From Ahaetulla prasina (lineage: Eukaryota; Chordata; Lepidosauria; Squamata; Colubridae), in NCBI RefSeq assembly GCF_028640845.1, contig NC_080540.1:279325524-279389523 (forward strand): a stretch of 64,000 bases of DNA. Direction: 5' to 3'. Position 1 is the first letter of the stretch; every line of letters begins with the position of its first letter. Of this stretch, positions 13,601 through 25,600 are shown in pieces. The position numbers and the translations under genes were made by a program. The notes under the pieces were generated by a model. It saw nothing but the letters and a program-made list of their open reading frames with translations, was not told the origin of the DNA and did not search any database.

Positions 13601-16600
13601 CTGTTGTAAGTTGAAAGCTACCTGCAATTGGCTGCATTTAGAAATATTTCGTACTTTTTATGTCTTTGTTTGATTGAAAGAAAAGAGTCTCGAGATTGAA
13701 TTAGCTCTACTACCACCAAGAATAACAGAGGAAGAAACTGCTGGGGATCATCTTACCTCAAGTCTCCTTCATGAAGATTTTTCCAGTATTTACACAGGAC
13801 AGTTGGGTCAAAAGATCAGTAAACAGCATTTTTCTGGAAAACTACAAGAAATGGATAGACAACTATCGTACTTACAAAATTTGGCAGAAGAAATGGAGAA
13901 AGAATATAGCACTACCAAATTGGTATATGTCACTTCATGTTTTTATTTTAAATCCTTCTCCCCTTGGTAATTATATATATGTGTGTATATGTGTATATAT
14001 GTGTGTGTGTGTGTATTGCAATTATATGTGCTTTCAACTGGAGGAGAACGCACATGTCTTTGATATGATACAAGATTCCTTGCTAGTAATGAGTTGCTTA
14101 GGAAACTTTGTGTGAAAGTTAGGGGTATAAATGAATTTACTGTGATTGGAAAAAATACTTCATTGATTAGTAATCAATTCAATTATAATTAAATTTAATC
14201 AATTTTAATAAAAAAATTAAATGCAAACCAATATGTAAAGTGTAGAATTTTATTACTACTTTCATCGGACAGATATTGGAAAAAAATAATAAACTGTAAT
14301 AAACAGTGTTAAAAGCATAGATATCTGTCTAATTTATAAAAGAAACATCTGCAGATGTGAACAAAAATCAGCAAAGGAGAGGTGTTTTTTTTTAATATTA
14401 ACAGTTGTATGTTTTCAATATATTTGGGTTAACCTTAGACTTGTGTATTAACTGAAATGGAAAAGAGATGCTCAGAAAAGACATATATATTATAATATTT
14501 ATTATATATAGATGTAGGTGAGAAGTGCTGCATGTCACAAGTTTCTCTTTTTTACAGTTTGGGGAAACAGCAAAAGATGTCAGTGTGATACCTCAGCAAG
14601 AAGAAGATGACATATTGTTCTTTGCACCAGGTGTTCAGCTTTGCAAAGCAGGTGAGTTTACTAATCGAGGGTTGGGTTGAAGATATTCTGACTGTATGGC
14701 AATTTGATATGGAAGGGAATAGATGATTCAGAATATATCTCCCTTTACATAATAGGAACACATAGAAGTGTTATAGAACACAAAAGTGCCTACCGTTCCT
14801 GTCCTATTGTTCCCTTCATTATATCAAATTAACATAGCTGTTGCATACTTTTACTTTTATATATATATATATATATTTCTTTTATGATGTGTTGTTTTTT
14901 TATGTCGATGTTTGTGTATACTGTTGTGACTAAATGAAATAATTTTAAAAAAGGTTTAGAAGACATATAGGGAAGAAGAGAAGTCTGGTCTTAGGTTTCA
15001 GTGCGGATCAGAATTTCCATCACTAAGCAGTGCAGTCATAAATCACAATGCCATTTGACTGCATCACTTAATAAAAGCAATTTGAGCAATCCCGGTTGCT
15101 AACATAACCCAAGGATGAGGTGGGATCTTAAGTTCACATGGTTGCAATTTATGATTTTCTACAGGATTCCCCATTGACTTTGCGTGTGGAAATTAGCAGG
15201 GAATGTCAGAAATGATGATCATGTGACTGTGGCGTGTTACAGTCATAGTCACCTAATTGTGATCAAGTGACCATAGGGATATTGCAACAGATGGAACTCA
15301 AAGGACCAGTCATAAGAACCATTTGTTCAGCACCATCATGCCTTTGAACGGTCGCTGAACAATAAAATGCCATAATAAAACTGCACTCAATTCTTCTTAT
15401 ACTTGCTGTAAGAGAGGAACATAGCTTCTATCCTGAATGTCGCATAGCTTTTTATATGGTACTCCTTTTAACTTTGGTTCCACTCTGTTCTTCTGTTCAA
15501 CTAGAACGTTATTCAACCCATATAAGAGTGGAGAATTTTACAGAGGAAAAAGACTTCTCAGAAGCAGAATCATCCCCAAAGGATTTCATTGCCTTAAAAA
15601 CACCTTCTGTTTCACCTTCAGTATCAGCTGCTAATCATCCCAGGATCAACAAGTTGTTTTCTGGTACTACTCTTTCTTGGTTTTTGCGGTTTTTTTTAAA
15701 AAAATTTGTAAATTATCTTTTTAGTTGTTTATGGAATATGTTATTTGCTAGTAGCATATCCATATTTTTACATTAAATTCAATCAGGATAGAGCTAGAAG
15801 GGACCTTCGGGCTTTTAGCACGTAAGGAAGTCTCCTTCAGTGACCCATAACATTCTTTGACTTGACTTGAAAGGAAATACCATTTTGAGTGATTAATATT
15901 TTAATTAATTTTATTAATAGACCAGGCTAAAAGTTGGCTTATTTTTTATTAACCCTAAAAGTTAGTGATGATTTTTGTTTTGTTTTTTCATAGACATTAG
16001 TTTTAAAATGGAAGAACAAGATGAGAGGTATGTATGAGAAAATATTTCAGAAGCATTTACTGAAGTGGGGAGACTCATATTGGGGGACTTTCCTACTACT
16101 TCGCTATCAGTATACCAGCTTTGGAAATAGATTCTATCCTCTACTTAGTGGCAGATTTCAAAATGATGGGAAGAAGTTCTTTTATATTGATTATAGAGTA
16201 CTTACTAAACTTTTTATCAAAAAGCCAAATTTGACTTAAAGCTTTTCCTTAGGACACAACCACTCATTCAGCAAACATACAAAGATCATGATGACACTGA
16301 ATGAGGGGGACTTGTAATCAGTTCAGACATTCCAGCCATCACTGCTTTCCTGGGTTCATCGAATCACAATCTGGGCGCTCAGTGCGCAACTCATGATTAT
16401 GGTGTTGCAGCAAGCCATGGTCATGTCATAATTTCTAACGTTTTTCCAACTTTTCCACAATCAAAAACAATGGAGAAGCTGGCAGGGAATCAGAAATCTC
16501 TCCTACCACTTTTTCGCCCACCCGCAAAATGGGGGCCTGCCTGCAGCACCCCTTATGCTTCTCCTGTCCTGTTTGGCCTGCTGGCTCTGTCCCACTGCCT

Positions 16601-19600
16601 GTTCCCAGCAAGGCCTAGTGAGTTCCATTTGGCAGATCAGGTTCTACTGCTCTGCCAAGCTCACCGTGTCCATCTCAGAACTGTGCCTTTGCCTAGCCCC
16701 AAATCCCAGGTCAGCAGTGGGAGGAAGAAGATGGCAATGTCAGGCAGGGGTGCCGAGTAGGCCACTCTTGTGACCTAGGCTCAGTTAGGCATAAAAGACA
16801 CACAGTCTTAAACAAACCTGTTTTATTATAACAGCTGGGAATTACTTCATTCCCACCTTAGTCCAAATTAATTCCAAAACAAGTCTTTCAGAAAAAGTCC
16901 TTCAGCCTTATCACAAACCTTTGTCTTCTTTGGCACCCTGCCAAAGGCTTTTCTAGGCAAAGTCCCATGAAGTTCAGAAACAAGAGATACCAACTATAAA
17001 CAAATGTAGCAACGTTGCTTTCCTACGAAGAGCCCAAGAGCGTTGCTGCTCTTTTAAGCCTTATGGGAGGGGCCAGTCATCTCCTGGCCTTACTCCCGAG
17101 TCGTCCTTTTTGCTTTAGCTGCTCTTGCCTTCTGGCAGCTCTTCACATGTGTGACTAGGAACAGGCTCCTCCTGTTCCTCTGCCTCTCTGCTGTCTGCTT
17201 CTGGAGACTCCGGAGTCCGTGCATTCCTCCCAGATGGCCCTGGCCCCATCTCTGCCTCCGACACAGAGCCTTCGTCCGGGCCTTCCCCTGACTCCAGGAC
17301 TGGCCACTATCCTCCCCAGCCTCCTCACTGTCCAACTGGTGGACCACAACAGTAACGTACAGGGTAACCGATAAGACAGAGGAAATAGACATGAGGAGCT
17401 GGAGTCCGCATTCTGGTTGTAGATGCAGACTGGTTGCCAAGAACCTGAATTCTGATCATGTGACTGATGGGGTGCTATAATAGCCATCACAACCATTTTT
17501 TCAGTGCCTTGTAAGTTCGAAAGATTGCTGAATGATTAGACATTAAGCAAGGATGATCGAAGTGTGAGAAAATGATTAAAATCCATCTTTTGCCTGCGCT
17601 TGTATATTCATAGCATCTGTCCTTATATTTCAGTTACTGTTTTATGTAAAGGTTTAGAAGTGTCATTGTGATGTTATTTGATCCCTGTGTGTATGTTTAA
17701 AAGTAGCTTTCCAGTTTGCAGCAATTTAATTAGGTTTTTTTTCGATAGATGTTCAGAAGATCACCTTCAAATCACTGGCTTGAGTGATATTTTGGACATC
17801 ATTAATGATCTTATAGTGGAGAATGGTGTTTCTCCTTCAGAGCTGGGCCTTACAGAAATTCAAGCTAAAAAAATGGCCAGGTAGTTTTACATTGATACTT
17901 TCAATACCTTTGAGCTACGTACTCAGTGGTGGGATTCAGCCAGTTCGCACCACTTCGGGAGAACCGGTTGTTAACTTTCTGAGCAGTTTGGCAAACTGGT
18001 TGTTGGAAGAAATCATTAGGGCAGAGAACCGGTTGTTAAATTACTGGAATCACACCACTGTACGTACTGATGATGCCGTGTTGCAAGTGTTAGGTTGTAT
18101 GAGATCTGATAAACAGCAGTTGTTTTTGGGTAGGAAAATACAGGAAGTAGATGAATTTACTACCTGTAGTCATTCTTGTTATAATATATACACATGAAGA
18201 AACCAACTTCATTGTAGATGCACTGCCCTTGATGCATAAAGAGTCACTGTTCAATTTTAACTGTGTGGTGACTGGTGATTCTGAACAGGGATGCTTACTT
18301 CATGTGCATCCAATGACAAACAGACTATGAATGAATCAATATCCATGGGCAAATGGAATTGCTAGTTTTTATATTTAGGATTTCCACCGATCAATTAAAT
18401 AATCAGGACTAGTGTTTATCTCTAAATCAGGGCTGTCAAACTCGCGACCCACGGTCCAGATGAATCACGCACTAACCACGCCCATGCCCAGTTTAGTGAA
18501 GGGGAAAAAAGTCACGATAGGTCACATGACGTGACACAATTTTGACACCCTGCTCTAAATGACAATAGAAAAGGGGGAAACAACACTTTATGTATGAATG
18601 GCAGCCATGATTTTTTCTCCTGTAAATTACAGCAGTTTGTATTATTTTTACTATGACTTATTTCACCCCCTCCCTTAAATAACAATGGCCTTAGCAACTT
18701 CTGGCTGTTATTACAAATCCAGAAATAGTTTATTTCCACTGTATGATTCTGGAGTCATTAAACATTTGGTAGCAAAATATGCTTAAAGGCACCTATTCCT
18801 ATCTTAGTTAAGAATCATGATGTAAGAAAATGTCTAAGACTCTGACTTTGTTATTTCAGTCGTTCAAATATACCACATAAAAAGACGAATAAAGCTGAGG
18901 AGGATAAAAAAGAGTTACATGCTTGGATGAAACGAAAACGAAAAGAGAGACTTGCCGAATATATGCAAACACTGTCTGAAAAACGGGCAAAAGAGCACAG
19001 TCCATTCCATTCGAGAAAGATGGTAAGGCTATTTGCGTTGAAATATTAAAAGTACATTAAAAGGAGAAATTTTATCAATATGAATCTCTGTTCTAAAATT
19101 GTATTTCTAAATCTGGATGGCCACTTCTTCAGAAAGATGGCAGATCAATTATAAAATCAAATGTGAGAAGAAATAATAAAGATGCATAATCATAATAATT
19201 CTGGAAGATGAATTTACCCACTGTAAATTCCTTTTTAAAAATTACAGCATTCCACTGAAAATTTCTGGCCTCCAGCTACCATTTTTATTCATTTCTACAT
19301 AATATGCCTGGATCTCATGCAGACTCAGATAGTTCAAAGGAAAAAGAAGGATGGAGACCGCAAGGCATAATTTTGTTATGCAGTGCATCCAGCTCTCAAA
19401 AACAAGCAAGCAAAAAGACATGGGACCTGTTTTATATCTGGTTAAATAAGTAAAAGAAATAGTATAAAAATTAGAAATATTATAAAAAGCCGTGGGAAGG
19501 GTGCCCTAGAGAGGGGAAAGTCATGGAAGGGTATTAAAAAACCCGACCTGAGCTATGGGGTGGGAATGGGGAGACAGTGTAGCAGATATCCAGGAAAGTA

Positions 19601-22600
19601 GGGAGAAAGGAATCCAAGATGAAGCATAGGTGGAAGATTGAAAGATGAAACAGTTCTGTATGTAGAGAAAAGATTTTGGTTTTGCACTTGAGCACCTTCC
19701 TCATAGCAGTTAATTTTGGTGGCGCCTGAGATACAGATACATCTTAAAAATCCAAACTGTGCATACAGTTTGTGCATATACACATCAAGAGCAGAGGTGG
19801 TGCAGTGGTTAGAGTGCAGTACTGCAGGCTACTTCAGGTGACTGCTAGCTGCAGTTCAGCAGTTCAAATCTCACCAGCTCAAGGTGGGCTCAGCCTTCCA
19901 TCCTTCCGAGGTGGGTAATATGAGGACCCAGATTGTTGGGGGCAATAGGCTGACTGTTATGACCCAGGCCCAGGTAGGTAGTAGAAAACTCAGTCAGTGA
20001 AAAAACAAACAAACTTTATTCAAACAGCTGAGAATTACTAAATACTCAACTAAAGTAGTTCAACTAAATTAAATCAAATTCCTCCCAACAAAAATTCCTC
20101 AATCCTATCGCAAACCTTGGTCCAATTAGGCAAACTGCCAAAGGCCTTTCTTGACAAACATTCAGAAGACACCGATACAAAAATAAGTGCAAGAACACGA
20201 AGTACTAAAAATAATTGCTACCAACTTGCCTTCCATTGAGGACCTGCATACTGCACGAATCAAGAAGAGGGCCGTGAAAATATTTGCAGATCCCTCGCAT
20301 CCTGGACATAAACTGTTTCAACTCCTACCCTCAAAACGACGCTATAGAGCACTGCACACCAGAACAACTAGACACAAGAACAGTTTTTTCCCGAAGGCCA
20401 TCACTCTGCTAAACAAATAATTCCCTCAACACTGTCAGACTATTTACTGAATCTGCACTACTATTAATCGTTTCATAGTTCCCATCACCAATCTCTTTCC
20501 ACTTATGACTGTATGACTATAACTTGTTGCTGGCAATCCTTATGATTTATATTGATATATTGATCATCAATTGTGTTGTAAATGTTGTACCTTGATGAAC
20601 GTATCTTTTCTTTTATGTACACTGAGCATATGCACCAAGACAAATTCCTTGTGTGTCCAATCACACTTGGCCAATAAAATTCTATTCTAATTCTAATTCT
20701 ATTCTACTAATGTTGTTTTCCGGCAAAGCCCAAACGCCGTTGCTGGTCTGTTTTAAGCCTTATGGGAGGGACCAATCATCTCTTGGCCCTACTCCCGAAT
20801 TGTCCTTTTTGCTTGAGCTACTCTTGCCTTCTGGCAGCTCTTCTCATGCGTGAATTAGGAACAGGCCCCTGTTCCTCTGCCTCACTACTATCAGTCTCTG
20901 GAGGCTCTGGAGTCTGCACCTCACTCCCCAATGCCCCTGGCCCCACCTCAGCCTCATCGCTGTCCGACTCCATTGCCAGCTCCGCAGGCTGCTGGTGGAC
21001 CACAACACTGACTCTGTAAACCACTTAGAGAGGGCTGTAAAGCACTATGAAGTGGTATATAAGTCTAAATGCTCTTGCTATACACTCCCCCACCCCACCA
21101 AAAAATGCGAAGAGTTCTCATTCACCCATGGTATATTGCTACATTATCCCTCAGAGTTTAATGAGATGCAGCTCAAGTGCTGCAGAGTGTTTGTCTCCCT
21201 GGTACAGCAGCTAAGTTAAGCCCAGGCATTTCTTATAGTGGAGATGAATGGCTCTGTTTGCTCAAGCAGAGAGGAAAGGGGAGATTTCCCATGGATTTCT
21301 CCATTCTCCAAGGCCACAGTCTTCCAGCTAATTCTGAGAAGACGGAAACATCAATTTCTCCCCTTCCGGTTGGCAAAGAGAGAACCATAATTCATGAGAA
21401 ATGTTATCTTATGATTTGTGGTTTTAAAACCCTGGATTCTTCAAATTCATCCATCATCTGTAGAAACCTAAGCGAGAGTAATTCAACATTTCTCTAGGTT
21501 TCTATCTTTGTCAGCATGATTCAGAGGGAATGGCTGTTGTCCAGGAAGAACAGGCCGTGCCAGGAGACTTTAGACTTACAATGTTTAAAAAGCTCTGCAA
21601 GGCCATGATGGGAAATTCTGCTGTATGAAACAATAACATTAAACAGTTGGAAATTGTCATCTCTAAGGACAAGGGAAACTTTAAAAAATAATCTTGATGG
21701 TTAAAAAGTGAGCTTTTCTTTAGGAGCCAAATATTTATTTCAGCCATCGTCCAACATAAAGTACAACCAGGAAAAATTACATCCATTTCAATAATAACAC
21801 TTTCACTTATAAGAGGTATAAAATAACTAAAAGTTAGGATTACTAACCCAATGCTAAATACTAATACTAAAACACTCAAATCTTTATAAACCCATCTTAA
21901 TATTAATGTGAAGGGTATGGACCAAAGGAACAGGGACCCAGAAGGCTGGGAGGGGGGAGGATTTAAGAACAGATAAATTTAAAAAATACATTTATAGAAT
22001 TATTTCTCTGTAAAATTATTCAAACCCAGTAGTCTTACTTGTTTCAAATGTTAATTTTTACAGAGCAGAATCTAGCAATGAATGTAATAAACAGTAAGCA
22101 TTTCATCAGTAAATTTCCTGAGAATAATACTATACTCCCTCAGTTCTCAATCAGAAGAGTTAATCACTGCAGACCAGATAACTGATATCTATCTATCTGT
22201 TTGCATTTTTTGTATAGCCCCTTGGACTGTCAACACGAGAGATTAAATTACAACAGAAAAAGAAAAAGGAGAAAGATAAGTATGTTATTTTTCAAGAGCT
22301 TTCTAGACTTTTAATCCATTGTATGTGGCAATTGAGCTATTAAGTGAAAATTGTCTACATTTCCCCATATATTTGGTCTGTCAAATTTTATGAATGAAAT
22401 GGAATGAAATAATTCTAGAATAAGGCATTTGAATTCTATGCCCCAGGGATAAGATGAAAGAAAATATTGGGAAAATTTTGAGTTGAACTGTTAACATCCA
22501 GTGGAAAGAGAAACTTTGTGTTGGGGACATTATAAAGCAATTCTACGGCATTCATTCTGTGGGTAAATTCACTCTGCTATAGACTTGAATCTTTTGGGAA

Positions 22601-25600
22601 TTCCAAATTCCACATTGTTTGGCATATTTCTATATTTTAAGAGAACATATATCACTATATATCAATTTTTCTACAGATTTTCCTCAGCCACTTTCATTGT
22701 TACCAAATTATTTAGTATTTTTGGTCCTCTTGTCTCTGACCTTGTTTGTTATATGGCAGTAGAACAGAAAAAATGTCACTTTCATACACTCCTTTACAGA
22801 TTGCAGGTAGTCCTTGATTTATGACCATAATTGAGCTCAAAATTTCTGTTGCTAAGAACAGTTGTGAAATGAATTTTGCCCCATTTTACAACCTTGCCAC
22901 AGATGTGTTAAGTGAATCACTGAAATTAGTATCACGGTTTTTAAGTGAATCCCTATGGACTTTGCTCATCAGAAGTTTGCACAAAATGATCACATGATCC
23001 TGGGACATTGCAACCATCATAAATATGAACCAATTGTCAAGCATCGAATTAATCACGTGACTATGGGGAGGCTGCATTGGTCATAAGTGTGAAAAATGGT
23101 CATGAATCACTTTTTTCAGTGCTGTTCTAACTTTGAACAGTCACTAAATGAACTGTTGTAAATCAAAGACTACCTGTACTTCTACTAATATATTTTTCTT
23201 ATATACAGAATATTTTATGTGTCTCCTTTTTTCCCCACAGTAGTGACAAACTTAGACTGCTTTTAAATAACCTAGAAGGGATGTTTGTTAAAAAAGAAAT
23301 ATCTGCAATTGTTGAGTAGTTACTAGATAAACTGGCCCATTTGCTTTCTCTGAAGGGTCCTGCTATCTGAACATCATAACTTAAGAGTCAACGAAGCTCT
23401 CAGCCTGATGCATGACTTGCTGTCTGAAACTGCGCAGCTCCCTTCCAGTAAATATAAACCATCATCTGGAAGAAAATCTTCTTATGATTTTAAGCAGCCA
23501 CGTATCACTTCTGCTGGAGGGTAACGTATCGTAAAGTAGTATTGTCATTAATTTTCCTGCTTCATTCTCAGATTTACCAATGCGACAATACTGTGCAGGG
23601 CTTGTCAGACAGAAGTCTGAGCACAGTTGCTCTTACTCCTAGAAAAGAAGTATTGCCAAATTAGAGCACTAATTTTAACTTTTAATTTCACAGTGGTTCA
23701 GTATCATAGCTAATGGCAACATACGGAGGGATGGTTTGACAAACTTATTTTGGGTGTTCTGTTTCAAAATTGCTGGCAGACAGATGCAGACCCAGTATGC
23801 CGAAACTGAAATATTTACTACCGTTTAAGAAGTTAGCAGTCAACAGGAAAGTAATTCAAATGCCTAGCAGAGAATGGTTGCCTGAGAAATGCCAGTACAG
23901 TCCAAAGAGCACTAGCATAGTCCCAATACATTCCAAGAGTCACAGAAAGCCAAATTAGATACTCAGGCAGTCAAAGGGCCCAAACAAGAAAGAGGAACAA
24001 AAGACAGAAATGAGGTGTCAGGGTTCCAATGCAAAAAATGGCTTCCAGGCCTGACACTAGGATTCCAAACACTTGTTTCCAAGCAAAGCAGCTCTTCTGC
24101 AGACACCTGGCTGCAATCATCCATGCCTCACCCTTAGCCTTGCGACCAGCCTATATATTCTAGTTTATGTATTTTCAAAAAGTTCTAGAATAATGATTGC
24201 AATTCTAAAAATACGATATATATTTTTTTACTGAAGTTTCCATGGAAGGAGTAAGCCATTTGCCAAAGTTGGTTTGGGTCCAGCAAGATCCCTTTCAAAT
24301 CTGTCTTGTGACACCGCTCGGAAAAAGGGTAAGAATGCTTTTTATCATGCCAGTTATCAAATATTCGGTGTAAAATGCATGGAGCATTTTCAGACTGTAA
24401 TGTTTTACACATACATTTTGCATCGTAACGTTTAAAGAAATAAGCAAACAAGCTTTATGGAGAAATGGAACATTTCTTGAAATTTTAGGGTGATGCAAAC
24501 AGAAATATATAGCAAAGAAACTCTAGGCTTCTGCCATGGTGTGAAGATAATAAAGATCGCCAGATCACACCAAATTGTAATCTGGTAACTTTGTTTGAAG
24601 TTCCTAATCCATAATGTGAAAGGAACAGTTTTGTTGTCTTTTTTGCTTAAGATCGACTCTGCCAAACTCCTTACAGAAGAATGTCACTAGAAGCCCATCA
24701 AGGTGAAGCATATGGGAAAAGCAGCAGAAACCAGAGGCAATGGACGAGTAGCAGGCTGAGAAGCCATGGTTGGTGGTTGCATAAAACTCCATGCTATTCA
24801 TTGGCCCTCATCTCCACGGTCCCTTTAGATGCCTTCTGTTTTTAGAAAAAGACCTTCTCCTGTTGCTAGGCTTTTTCAGTTTGGATTGATTCATAGTGAT
24901 TAAACTTTTTTCAGATTTTAACTTTTCTTGGTCACTTGCTTTGAGTACCTTAGTGATAATTTAGTACCAATCCAATCATTAGGTGAACTGAGGTAACTCA
25001 CAGAAGATCTTTTTCTCATGAGCTGAGGAAGTCAAAATTTATTTAAATGGATCACTGGCAGAACTTACAGTATAAATGCCTTCCTCTCTTCCTAGTTGGA
25101 ATGCTTTCCAGATCTTTTTTTTTTGGGGGGGGGGGGCTGCTCCCTACATTGTTTGAAGCCTCATTGAAGAGAGTCACCACTATTACAGAGAGATTTAAAA
25201 ATACATTCTGCAAGCAATAATTGTAGTCCAAAAATTGATATCTATGGACATAAATTCTGTGCAAGACCTATATACATTTTTTCCTTCTAGGCTTATTAAC
25301 GCTTGTGGGAAAATTTACTCTATCCCAATATTATGGGCAGTATAGACTCATACTTTATAGTAACTTTTTGACATAATTTGGCAGCATTGACACTGTTTTG
25401 AAGCTCGTAGTCTTCTTTGGATGGACATGAAGGCTTGCCTTCTTGATGCCCCGCACCTGAATGAGAAGGATGCCAATTTGGTCACACATATATTAAGAGA
25501 TAGGGAAACTTAGATTAACAAGAGTTGTTAATGTCCTTGACAGTGAGCTTCCCTCCATTCATGCTGAAGCCAGGAATAACCTCAAGTATTCTTGCAGTCC

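Noticed and set aside
19791..19875. tRNA gene suggested by A- and B-box-like sequences (also at 27440 and 56701)
   Set aside because: These belong to SINE heads; no cloverleaf or anticodon arm seen, and each is followed by a SINE body.
23242..23320. Good-looking acceptor (TTTTTTCCCCACAG) and short frame before CPLANE1 exon 19
   Set aside because: The frame from exon 18 reads into a TAG, and no donor follows; the exon at 23356 fits the phases.
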